Position numbers and translations under genes: made by a program. From Chloroflexota bacterium (GTDB taxonomy: Bacteria; Chloroflexota; Dehalococcoidia; Lucifugimonadales; UBA3495): DNA of 56,334 bases. Shown one piece after another: positions 36,758-44,823 of the stretch. The first letter of the stretch is position 1. Every line of letters begins with the position of its first letter. The notes under the pieces are model-generated. The model was given only the letters and a program-made list of their open reading frames with translations. It ran no database searches and had not been told where the DNA came from. The DNA lies in the NCBI GenBank assembly GCA_026710825.1, contig JAPOQH010000076.1, positions 1 through 56,334 of the forward strand, in the 5' to 3' direction.

Positions 36758-38140
36758 TCACCTCCGAGGCAGCAGGCCCTGAGGCCAGAAAGAGAGGAAC
36801 AGGATGAGCAGGATAAATGCGATGGCGTCCTTCCACTCGCCGGCCAGGTCCCAGATGCCGAATTGCTCGACGACGCCGAGGACGAACCCGCCGACGATTG
36901 CGCCGTAGAGGTTGCCTATGCCACCGACCACGGAGGCGATCCAGCCCTTGAGCAGCAACAGCAGGCCCATGCGCGGCTGGACGGCGGTGTCGTGTCCGGT
37001 GAGAATTCCGGCCAGGGCGGCATACATTGCGCCGATGAAGAACACGGCGGCGATGATGACGGTGGTGTTGATCCCGACGACCTTGGAGACTTCCTCATCG
37101 TCGCCGATGGCGCGGATGGCGCGGCCGAAGGAGGTCTGCTTGAGGAGCAGCCAGAGGACGGCGAAACCGGCCACGGCTACGCCGATGCCGAAGACGTTGA
37201 ATGCCTTGATGCGGGCGCCGCCAATCTTCCAGGGGGCGCTCCCGAACGCGTCAGGCAGCGGCCGGGGAGCGCTCTCGAAAACTATTACGATGAACGCAGC
37301 AATGGCCAGCAGGATGCCCAGGGAGGCAACCAGCATGATCAGGGGTGAGCGGGCGCGCTGGCGCATGTACACGTAGAGACCGCGGTAGAGGGCGAGGCCC
37401 ACGCATCCGGCGAGCAGGCATGACACGGCCCAGCTGAGGTAGAGCCCCGCGCCCGGAGCGCCCGAGACCAGGTAACCGCATGCCGCGCCGATCAGGGCGG
37501 CGGGCAGGCCGGCGAAAGCGGCGACCAGCGAGAGGCGGATGGTGGGAGAAAACGACTGAATGATCCAGTACGGTATGGCGATTGCGGCCAGGGCGGCCAC
37601 AACGCCTACTGCCGGGCTCAGCATCACGTGGATAATCGCGGGGTACGATAGCACCACGCCGGCGTAAGCGCCGATGGCTCCGGCTGACAGACCGATGGCG
37701 ACTCCGATGGTGTTGGGACTGAATCGGCCGCGCAGGCGCGGATACAGCACGGCATGCAGCGTCCAGGCGACCACGCCGGCGACGATCGCCGCGAACACCG
37801 CGTTGACGTAGATGCTGTTGACGTCGGCGCGGCTGCCCAGGGCCGGAGAGGTCCGCAAGTAGAAAACGCCGTAAGCCCCCAATCCTGCGGCGGCGCCATA
37901 GTAAAGGTCGAAGAACCAGACGGTGCTGTAAACCAGGGTGAATCCAATGGCGAGCAGTGCGTACACCGCGCCGACGGCAAGACCGTTGAAGGCGAACTGG
38001 AGGGCTTGAGGCGGTGATTGTCCGATCTTCCAGGCTAAGTAGGCGATTACCGCCGCGGCCAATACCGCGGCGAGCAAGCGCGTGCCGGGAATATTCAGCA
38101 ACTGGGGCAGCCCCCGAGCGCTTTCACGTTGAGTGGACAT
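36758..38140 (-). CDS. livH: Branched-chain amino-acid-type ABC permease LivH, enlarged
   Basis: A 460-residue permease subunit, where LivH proteins are usually about 290-310. The N-terminal family block NGLAVGAVYALLAIGFTLVYSTVWFFDLYYGAAAGLGAY and the C-terminal coupling region FGRAIRAIGDDEEVSKVVGINTTVII with GLLLLLKGWIASVVGGIGNLYGA are present. Between them, before MRQRARSPLIMLVASLGI, lie about 130-160 extra residues with several hydrophobic segments, implying additional transmembrane helices. GAGGAC precedes ATG 38140. The gene starts after the livK terminator and is followed by livM. Confidence 0.88.
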   Translation of the reverse strand: MSTQRESARGLPQLLNIPGTRLLAAVLAAAVIAYLAWKIGQSPPQALQFAFNGLAVGAVYALLAIGFTLVYSTVWFFDLYYGAAAGLGAYGVFYLRTSPALGSRADVNSIYVNAVFAAIVAGVVAWTLHAVLYPRLRGRFSPNTIGVAIGLSAGAIGAYAGVVLSYPAIIHVMLSPAVGVVAALAAIAIPYWIIQSFSPTIRLSLVAAFAGLPAALIGAACGYLVSGAPGAGLYLSWAVSCLLAGCVGLALYRGLYVYMRQRARSPLIMLVASLGILLAIAAFIVIVFESAPRPLPDAFGSAPWKIGGARIKAFNVFGIGVAVAGFAVLWLLLKQTSFGRAIRAIGDDEEVSKVVGINTTVIIAAVFFIGAMYAALAGILTGHDTAVQPRMGLLLLLKGWIASVVGGIGNLYGAIVGGFVLGVVEQFGIWDLAGEWKDAIAFILLILFLSFWPQGLLPRR

Positions 38141-38206
38141 GGATGTATGTCCTCACACTGTTATCAGTTATCGTGTGGTTTCAAGTGGGCAAATAATATC
38201 ACAATG

Positions 38207-38238
38207 AAAAGGACCGGCCGCTTCTCAGCGGCCGGTCC
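38207..38238 (-). terminator. Rho-independent terminator after livK
   Basis: On the minus strand, a perfect 12-base stem GGACCGGCCGCT/AGCGGCCGGTCC with a 4-base loop is followed by TTTT (plus-strand AAAA at 38207-38210). It lies between livK and livH, so it should make livK mRNA more abundant than the permease and ATPase mRNA, a common arrangement for binding-protein operons. Confidence 0.8.
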
Positions 38239-38264
38239 GGGTTTGTGAGGTATCGCGAACGAGA

Positions 38265-40706
38265 CTATGGAGTGGGGGCCTGACCCAGGACCACGTAACC
38301 CAAATTGTCGTCATTGCGTTCGGCCACGGGGAGCACCTGTACGACGACGTTGCCGAGGCCGGTGAGATCGCCGTTCTCGTCGAAACCGTAGTTGTCGCCG
38401 ATTGCGCCGTCGCGGGTGAGATTGTTGAGGCAGTCGCGGAAACCGTCGGTGTCCTGATCGTCGCCGGTGACCGCGAGGCACTCGGCCGCGATGTAGACGT
38501 CGTCGTAACCGGAAGCCTGGAACCAGGGAATGGTGGCGACACGACCATAGCGGGCTTCAAAGTTTGCGAGGAAGTTCATACCCGCCTGCGTGGAAAGCTC
38601 CGGATTGGGGATGATGGCCTTCATACCGGTGGCGGCTTCGCCGGCGATCTGCAGTGATTCGGGGCCGGTTGCGACGGTTTCGGCATAGATGGGCCCTTCG
38701 AATCCCAGTTCCCGAAGCTGCTTCATGATGGTGCCGGCAGAGAATTCCGTCTGTGGGGCGAGGTACACAGCCTCAGGCTGCGCGGCGATGAGTTTGGTGA
38801 GCTGCGTGCGGAAGTCAGTGATGTCGGAGGTGAAGCCCTCGCTGGCCACCGCGTGCCCGCCCAGTTCTTCGAACCGAGCCACCGTGGTGCGGCGCGCGCC
38901 TTCCGCGTAGTCTGTGGACTCGGTGATGGTGGCGATATGGTGGTGGCCATCCACGTGGATGGTGTTGCCGGTGTCGATGCCGAGTTGATTGTCGTTGATT
39001 GCCGTGCGGAAGATGTAGTCGCCGGCGCCGGCGATATCTGGACTGGTGGCAGAGGCGGAGAGCAAGATGACGCCCTCGTCTTCTGCGAGCGGGGCTGCGC
39101 CGAGCATCGCGCCGCTGCACGTGGTGCCCAAGATAATCTTGACGCCGTCAACGTCGGTGAGTTTGTTGTAGGCGGTGATGGCATCCTGGGCGTTGCACTT
39201 GGAGTCCTCAGCTATGAGTTCCAGCATACGGCCGTTGATGCCGCCGGCGGCGTTGATCTCCTCGACGGCGAGTTGCTTGGACTGGATGAGTGGGTTGCCG
39301 TACGATTCGGCCGGACCCGTAAGGGCATCCATCGCGCCGATCCGGAAGGGCTCGTCGGACTTTTCCATCATGGCTGCGCCGGAGTCGGGTTCTGCGCCGG
39401 GGGCCGGGCCGAGGATGCGGTATCCGTTGTTGGCGTCGGAACGCTCCGCCTCGGGGAGGACCACGACGACGGCATTGGCCAGCCCAACGACCTCGCCCTG
39501 ATCGTCGAAGCTGTAATTCTCGCCGATTGCGCCGCTCCATGTGATGTTATAGAGGCAGTCGCGGAAGCCGTCAGCGTCCTGGTCATCGCCGGTCTGCTTG
39601 AGACATTCGGCGGTGATGTACACGTCGTCATATCCGGACGCCAGGTACCACGGCAGGGTGACGTAGTCGTAGCGTGCGCGGAAGTTGTCCAGGACCTCCA
39701 CAGCCTTGGGGTTATTGGGATCCAGTTCGGCGGTGATGGCCTTGAGGCCGGTGGCGGCTTCGCCCGCGACCTCGAGGGCGGTGGCTCCCACCGGAACGAT
39801 TTCGGAATAGAGGGGTCCCTCGTACCCCAGCTCCCGTACCTGCTTGACCACGGTGCCGCCGGAGAACTCAGCCTGGGCGGCGATGTGAATGGCGTCGGGG
39901 TTGGCGCCTATGATCTTGGTCAGCTGGGTCCGGAAGTCGGTGATATCGGAGGCGTACCGTTCTTCAGCCACTATCTGGCCGCCCAGCTCAACGAACCGCT
40001 CGGCGGTTACGCGGCGCACGCCCTCGGCATAGTCGGTGGTCTCAGTGATGGTCGCGAGTTTTCGCGCCCCGTCGGACCAGATGACGTTGGCGGTATCGAT
40101 GCCGACCTGGAGGTCGTTCATGGAGGTGCGGAAGATGTAATCGCCGGCGTGGGCGATGTCCGGATTGGTCGCCAGACCGGAGAACAGGATGACGCCGTCC
40201 GCCTCGGCCAACGGGGCTGCGCCGAGCATGGCGCCGCTGCACGAGGTGCCAAGGATGATCTTCACGCCGTCAACGTCTGTGAGCTTGTTGTAGGCGGTGA
40301 TGGCATCCTGGGCGGCGCACTTGGAGTCCTCGATGATGAGTTCCAGCATGCGCCCGTTGATGCCGCCGGCTGCGTTGATCTCATCCACGGCCAACTGTTT
40401 GGCCTGGACGGAAACGTTGCCGTAGGTCTCGCCGGGTCCGGTCAGTGATTCCATCACGCCAACGCGGAATGGCTCGCTTGACATGGCGTCGGGCGCGGGC
40501 GTGGCAGCCTGGGCCGGAGCGGTAGATCCCTGAGAACCGGCGCCGGAACCCTGAGCGGGCGCTGCGGTGGCGGCACCGGACGGAGCGGCCGGCGCGGTGG
40601 TTTCGGTTTGCGGTTGGGATGAATCCCCACCGCAGGCGATGACCAGTGGGATGGTCATTAGTATGAGCGCCAATGGCAACATATACTTGAGAATTGAAGG
40701 TCTCAT
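38265..40706 (-). CDS. livK: Tandem-fused branched-chain amino-acid-type binding protein (LivK-LivK)
   Basis: An 813-residue lipoprotein containing two complete periplasmic-binding domains of the HAAT (LivK) family. The signal peptide ends in the lipobox VIA-Cys25, then comes an Ala/Ser/Gln-rich linker. Domain 1 starts about residue 78 (EPFRVGVMESLTGP) and domain 2 about residue 452 (EPFRIGAMDALTGP). Corresponding blocks such as AAGGINGRMLELI, ILGTSCSGAMLGAAPLAE versus ILGTTCSGAMLGAAPLAE, and ASGYDDVYI recur 374 residues (1122 bases) apart. Normal LivK proteins have about 370-400 residues. Domain 2 has no signal of its own, so the fusion is needed for export. ATG 40706 has GGGAG upstream. It is the first gene of the transporter operon. 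Confidence 0.93.
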   Translation of the reverse strand: MRPSILKYMLPLALILMTIPLVIACGGDSSQPQTETTAPAAPSGAATAAPAQGSGAGSQGSTAPAQAATPAPDAMSSEPFRVGVMESLTGPGETYGNVSVQAKQLAVDEINAAGGINGRMLELIIEDSKCAAQDAITAYNKLTDVDGVKIILGTSCSGAMLGAAPLAEADGVILFSGLATNPDIAHAGDYIFRTSMNDLQVGIDTANVIWSDGARKLATITETTDYAEGVRRVTAERFVELGGQIVAEERYASDITDFRTQLTKIIGANPDAIHIAAQAEFSGGTVVKQVRELGYEGPLYSEIVPVGATALEVAGEAATGLKAITAELDPNNPKAVEVLDNFRARYDYVTLPWYLASGYDDVYITAECLKQTGDDQDADGFRDCLYNITWSGAIGENYSFDDQGEVVGLANAVVVVLPEAERSDANNGYRILGPAPGAEPDSGAAMMEKSDEPFRIGAMDALTGPAESYGNPLIQSKQLAVEEINAAGGINGRMLELIAEDSKCNAQDAITAYNKLTDVDGVKIILGTTCSGAMLGAAPLAEDEGVILLSASATSPDIAGAGDYIFRTAINDNQLGIDTGNTIHVDGHHHIATITESTDYAEGARRTTVARFEELGGHAVASEGFTSDITDFRTQLTKLIAAQPEAVYLAPQTEFSAGTIMKQLRELGFEGPIYAETVATGPESLQIAGEAATGMKAIIPNPELSTQAGMNFLANFEARYGRVATIPWFQASGYDDVYIAAECLAVTGDDQDTDGFRDCLNNLTRDGAIGDNYGFDENGDLTGLGNVVVQVLPVAERNDDNLGYVVLGQAPTP

Positions 40707-41093
40707 AATTAACTCCCGTGAGAAGGTTATGATTGCCTGATAACGGCATTTAAAAGAAGAGTTTAGCACACTGGAAACACAAACCCGTTCCGAAATGTGC
40801 GGTATTCGCGCTGGGGCGCGTGACCCAGCGAATTGGCGAGATACCCCTTTCAAGTTTGGGACGGGCCGGAGACGTCCGTGGCAACCCCTTCCAGGAAGGA
40901 GCGGCCCGACAAGAATATAAGGAAAAGCACAGAACGGTGACCCGATGCTCTCTGGTAACATCGTGCGGAGTCGAATACGCATTTGGACAGGCTAGAGCTT
41001 GCCGCTTATTGATGCAGGACTTTCATCGCAACACCATGGGCCCGTTGCCGAGATAACGAAAAAACCCATCCTCAGATAATCAAAAGATAACCA
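40707..41093. other. Structured 387-base intergenic region between livK and the TPR gene
   Basis: No gene is supported. On the livK side, TAAACT (40765-40760, minus) preceded by TGC is a possible extended -10 box. Three hairpins are visible: CGCTGGG/CCCAGCG (40809-40830), GGACG/CGTCC (40859-40877) and CCTTCC/GGAAGG (40887-40899). The loop GGCC (40864-40867) can pair with GGCC at 40903-40906. GATAAT at 41075-41080 lies 13 bases before the TPR start. Confidence 0.45.
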
Positions 41094-42203
41094 ATGGAAA
41101 TTTCCACGGACCGACTGGAGCGATCACGGCGACCGACCGGCCGGGCGTTCGCTGCGCTGGTGTTTTGCGCGCTGACGATGACCATGGTATCCGGGGCCTG
41201 CTTCGGCGAGACGTTCGACGGATTCCTGGGCCGCTGTTGGCCGCAGTCGGAAGAGACGTCGCTGGCGTCTTACTCCACGAGCATACCACCGCCCCCGGCC
41301 CGGACGACGGCGGGAATAGATGCGGCGGCGTCCGACTACGAGGCGGCTATCCGCAGGTACGACACAATAATCGCCAACGACCCGGACAACGCCCTGGCCT
41401 ACGGCTACCGGGGGTACTCGCACGCGGCGTTGGGTCGGTACGAAGATGCGATTCGCGACTACAGCCGAGCCATGGAACTCAGGCCCGAAGACCCCACGCT
41501 GTACAACAACCGCGGATCTGCGTACGCCGCGTTGGGGCGATACGGCGACGCGGTACCCGACTATGACCGGGCGGTCGCGCTGGACCCTTGGTTCCACCGC
41601 GCATACGACAACCGGGGCGTCGCGCTGTCCAACCTGGGTGAATTGGACCAAGCCATCAGGGACTTTGGTCGGGCCATCATGCTGAAACCCGACGATCCCC
41701 TGCCCTACAACAATCGCGGCTCCGCGTACGCCGACCTGGGGCAGCACGAGCGGGCGATAGAAGATTTCGGTCAGGCTCTCGAAATTGATCCCAAGTTTGT
41801 CCGGGCCTTTGACAACCGCGGGACAGCCTACGCGGACTTGGGATTATACGAGGACGCGATCAGGGATTTCAGCCAGGCGATCGCCATCAACCAACAGGAC
41901 CCGCTACCGCGCAACAATCGCGGAACCGCTCTCGCCCAACTGGCCCAATACGGTGAAGCTCTTGAGGATTTCGATCGGGCCATCGAATTGGATCCCGATC
42001 TGCATAAAGCGTACAAAAATCGGGGCAACACGTATGTGGACCTGGGTCGGTTTGATGAAGCGGTCCGGGACTTCGACCGGGCCATCCAACTCAATCCCCA
42101 TGATCCTCGGATTTATCAGGCGCGTAGCTTCGCGCACAAATCCTTGGGGAATCACGCCCAGTCCGAACAGGATCTGGAAAAGGCGGCGGAACTGGCGCCA
42201 TGA
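41094..42203 (+). CDS. Exported TPR-repeat protein
   Basis: A 369-residue protein. A basic N-terminus and hydrophobic segment (AFAALVFCALTMTMVSGAC) form a signal sequence, possibly a lipoprotein signal with an imperfect lipobox at Cys36. From about residue 78 there are eight tandem TPRs with a highly regular N-N-R-G-x-A-x-x-x-L-G pattern every 34 residues. It is probably an envelope scaffold for protein-protein contacts. There is no ribosome site before ATG 41094, and a GATAAT box at 41075-41080 suggests a nearly leaderless mRNA. It converges on the tRNA-Asn gene. Confidence 0.82.
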   Translation: MEISTDRLERSRRPTGRAFAALVFCALTMTMVSGACFGETFDGFLGRCWPQSEETSLASYSTSIPPPPARTTAGIDAAASDYEAAIRRYDTIIANDPDNALAYGYRGYSHAALGRYEDAIRDYSRAMELRPEDPTLYNNRGSAYAALGRYGDAVPDYDRAVALDPWFHRAYDNRGVALSNLGELDQAIRDFGRAIMLKPDDPLPYNNRGSAYADLGQHERAIEDFGQALEIDPKFVRAFDNRGTAYADLGLYEDAIRDFSQAIAINQQDPLPRNNRGTALAQLAQYGEALEDFDRAIELDPDLHKAYKNRGNTYVDLGRFDEAVRDFDRAIQLNPHDPRIYQARSFAHKSLGNHAQSEQDLEKAAELAP

Positions 42204-42216
42204 GATGGGCCGAAAT

Positions 42217-42291
42217 TGGCTCCCCGGGTAGGATTCGAACCTACGACCTAGCGGTTAACAGCCGCCCGCTCTACCGCTGAGCTACCGGGGA
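42217..42291 (-). tRNA. tRNA-Asn (anticodon GTT)
   Basis: A complete 75-base cloverleaf including an encoded 3' CCA. Acceptor stem TCCCCGG/CCGGGGA, D-arm GCTC-AGCGGTA-GAGC, anticodon stem GGCGG/CCGCT with loop CTGTTAA (anticodon GTT), T-arm GTAGG-TTCGAAT-CCTAC, discriminator G. Confidence 0.97.
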
Positions 42292-42339
42292 ACGGTAACG
42301 TCGCCATGCTGATGCTCAACATCGAGGCGACGGCTTTCA

Positions 42340-42368
42340 ATTCTAGCACCGAGGGGTTTGGGTAGCAA
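42340..42368 (-). promoter_or_regulatory. Putative promoter of tRNA-Asn
   Basis: TTGCTA (42368-42363) and TAGAAT (42345-42340) on the minus strand with a 17-base spacer. The -10 lies 48 bases before the tRNA 5' end. This is the best -35/-10 pair seen in the window. Confidence 0.55.
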
Positions 42369-42481
42369 GCACACAGCCCACGCCGGTGAAGGACTTAGAT
42401 GACCCGGTACCGGCGATGTTCAGGCTTGGCCCCATGCTAGAATCACGGATAAAAAGGTTGGCGGTGGCCGGGATTTCCACA

Positions 42482-43072
42482 ATGGACATAATCGCGGGAC
42501 AGCGAGTTGGTGAAGTGATGGTGTCGCACTCGCAGCGCATCGAGGCACAATGTTACGACCTGCACGGCGCGCCTCCGCTGGGAGCGTTGCTGCGCATCGG
42601 GTCGCCGCCCGCGTATGCAGTGGTACGCGAGATCTGGCACGAGGCATTGGATCCGAGCCGACCACTGACTCCAAGAGGGCGGAATCTGGAAACGGAAGAA
42701 GAGATATACGCGGCCAACCCGCAGCTATCAGCGATGCTCACCACCCGTTTTGCGGGGCTCGTGGTTGGTTTCGGAGCTGGCCCGACCGTTCGGTTCGGAT
42801 TACCACCACAGCCGCCTAACCTGCATGCTTTCGTGTTCGCTTGCGATTCCGATGAAACGGCTGCATTTACCAACGATCTCGGCTGGATGCGTCTGTTGCT
42901 AACGGATGGTTCGCCTGCCGTCGACTCAGCGCTGGCCGGATTCCTGCGCCGCTCGGCGGCCGTGGTTGCCGACCGCCAGGGATTTCTGCTGAGGGCAGGC
43001 CGGACACTGGCGGCAGAGTTATCTCGTGACCCACAGCGGCTCCAGGCTATTTTGCGCGAGACCACGACGTGA
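42482..43072 (+). CDS. HAS-barrel domain protein, HerA partner
   Basis: A 196-residue protein whose first 80 residues read as a HAS-barrel (the small beta-barrel also found at the N-terminus of HerA and ATP synthase subunits): GQRVGEVMVSHSQRIEAQCY, then GALLRIG and the PAYAVVREIWHE segment. The rest is helical with no recognised domain. ATG 42482 gives the usual domain start. In-frame GTG 42386 and ATGs at 42416 and 42434 are alternatives, and a TAGAAT at 42438-42443 would fit ATG 42482. Its TGA overlaps the GTG of the HerA-like gene, so the two are made together and probably bind each other. Confidence 0.7.
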   Translation: MDIIAGQRVGEVMVSHSQRIEAQCYDLHGAPPLGALLRIGSPPAYAVVREIWHEALDPSRPLTPRGRNLETEEEIYAANPQLSAMLTTRFAGLVVGFGAGPTVRFGLPPQPPNLHAFVFACDSDETAAFTNDLGWMRLLLTDGSPAVDSALAGFLRRSAAVVADRQGFLLRAGRTLAAELSRDPQRLQAILRETTT

Positions 43073-44784
43073 TCGCGCCAAACGGACAAAATTCTGCAGC
43101 GTTGCGGAGGCTCGGCGTGGTGGTCGGTGGGTCGCTCTCTCGCGGCCTGGACGTTCGTCTGGATGGATCAGCAAACGCGTCTCTGGAAGACGTCGCGGTG
43201 GGGTCATTCGTAACCGTCGTGGGACGCCGGCAACGGTATTTTGCGGTGGTAACCGATCTGGAGTTGCGCACAGTGGACGACAGCGTGCGACATTTCCCGC
43301 CGACTCGCTCCCCGGGGGGCGACGACTTTCATGCGGAGGTGATGGCGGGTACACTGGCGTATGGGCAATTGTCGGTCATGCCGAGTATGACTGCTCCGCT
43401 GCATTCGGATGTCGCCGGCGGTGGCACGTCTGAACTCGCAGAACAGGCGAAGACGATACCGGAGCACTTTGCCCCCGTGTACGCGGCGTCCCAGGCGGAC
43501 ATTGACGCGGTTTTCAGGGCGCAGGGCAGTGACGCGTTCTCGCTGGGTTCCCCGCAGGGTATGGAGACGGCGTCGATCCGGCTCGATCTGGGCACACTGG
43601 CAAGCCGCTCGGTGGGTGTGTTCGGGGCGTCGGGGTCTGGCAAGACATTCCTGGCGCGCATGTTGCTGGCTGGGCTTGTGAAAGAGGGCGACGCGGTGTC
43701 GCTGGTCTTTGACATGGAAAGCGAATACGGGTGGCAGGGACAGGACAACGACCGCCGGCGGCAGGTCAAGGGACTCAAACAGCTTTTCCCAAGCCGGGTG
43801 GTGACGTTCACTCTGGACGAGGAAAGCAGCCGGCGCCGGGGCGTTACGCCGGACGGCGTGGTGCGCATCGGGTACGACGAGATCGAGCCGGCCGACATCG
43901 AGGTTCTGCGTGACCTGCTGAACCTGTCGGAAGTCGCAGCGTCCACCGCCTGGAACCTGGAACGGCACTACGGTCGCAGCGACTGGCTGCGGGCGTTTTT
44001 GGCGTTGAGCGGCGCCGATGTGGGTGAGCTGGCCAACGAGTTGGGCGTGAACCTGGCGGCACTGCAGACGCTGTATCGACGGCTGTCCGCTTGGTCGCGG
44101 TTCGGGTTCCTGGCGGACACCGGCGAGGGCAGGAGCAGCGCCGGCGGGATCATCGAACAGTTGCAGCGGGGCAACCACGTGGTTCTGGAGTTTGGGCAGT
44201 ACGGACGCAACACGGCGGCGTATGTACTGGTGAGCAACCTGCTGACCCGGAGGATCCACGAGACTTGGGTGCGGCGCAAGGAACTGGCCGACGGTGGGCA
44301 GGGCGACGAACCGCGCCCGCTGGTGATATTCATCGAGGAGGCTCACAAGTTCCTGACGCCGGAGGTGGCGTCTCAGACCATTTTCGGGTCCATAGCGAGG
44401 GAACTGCGGAAATACAACGTAACGCTGATGATCGTGGACCAACGGCCCAGCGGTATCGACTCGGAAGTGATGAGCCAGCTTGGGACTCGGTTGTCGTGCG
44501 CGCTGAACGACGACCGGGACATGAACGCTGTGCTCATGGGAGCGAGGGATGCCAATCAACTGCGCGGAGTCCTGGCCCGGTTAGATAGCAAGCAGCAGGC
44601 GTTGGTGTTCGGACACGCCGTCCCCATGCCGGTGGTGGTGCGGCCGCGGGATTACGATGAGTCGTTTTACGCTGAGATGGCGATTGCGACATCCGCCGCG
44701 GGTTCGATTCCGGTGGGAGCGTTGGCCGAGACGGAAGCGGAGCGGATGCAACGCGAGATCGACGAACTGTTTCCGCCCGAGTGA
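43069..44784 (+). CDS. HerA-like hexameric ATPase
   Basis: A 571-residue FtsK/HerA-superfamily ATPase. Residues about 12-70 form a HAS-barrel, the P-loop GASGSGKT is at 186-193, and Walker B with catalytic Glu is in LVIFIEEAHKFL at about 418-429, followed by an ELRKYNVTLMIVDQRPSGID sensor-like region and the arginine-finger area. HerA ATPases form hexamers that translocate DNA and usually work with the NurA nuclease in end resection. No NurA is nearby. GTG 43069 overlaps the upstream stop by four bases. The role here is inferred to be DNA repair or defence. Confidence 0.88.
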   Translation: MIAPNGQNSAALRRLGVVVGGSLSRGLDVRLDGSANASLEDVAVGSFVTVVGRRQRYFAVVTDLELRTVDDSVRHFPPTRSPGGDDFHAEVMAGTLAYGQLSVMPSMTAPLHSDVAGGGTSELAEQAKTIPEHFAPVYAASQADIDAVFRAQGSDAFSLGSPQGMETASIRLDLGTLASRSVGVFGASGSGKTFLARMLLAGLVKEGDAVSLVFDMESEYGWQGQDNDRRRQVKGLKQLFPSRVVTFTLDEESSRRRGVTPDGVVRIGYDEIEPADIEVLRDLLNLSEVAASTAWNLERHYGRSDWLRAFLALSGADVGELANELGVNLAALQTLYRRLSAWSRFGFLADTGEGRSSAGGIIEQLQRGNHVVLEFGQYGRNTAAYVLVSNLLTRRIHETWVRRKELADGGQGDEPRPLVIFIEEAHKFLTPEVASQTIFGSIARELRKYNVTLMIVDQRPSGIDSEVMSQLGTRLSCALNDDRDMNAVLMGARDANQLRGVLARLDSKQQALVFGHAVPMPVVVRPRDYDESFYAEMAIATSAAGSIPVGALAETEAERMQREIDELFPPE

Positions 44785-44823
44785 GTTTCGCATCGATATG
44801 TTGGAGCCACGGGGAATTTGAAC

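Noticed and set aside
38850..40448. 531-codon plus-strand frame opposite livK
   Set aside because: Antisense to a well-supported binding-protein gene, and it lacks any recognisable motif.
38265..40706. 1.1-kb direct repeat as an assembly artefact or mobile element
   Set aside because: The two copies differ at many positions, mostly conservative at protein level, and stay in one frame, which fits an old gene-internal duplication.
40861..40910. SAM-type riboswitch (GTGGCAACCCC segment)
   Set aside because: The GGCAACC-like core is present, but the other conserved SAM-I and SAM-IV blocks are missing and the downstream genes are not methionine related.
43204..44559. 451-codon minus-strand frame opposite the HerA-like gene
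   Set aside because: Antisense shadow. The plus strand has intact Walker motifs.
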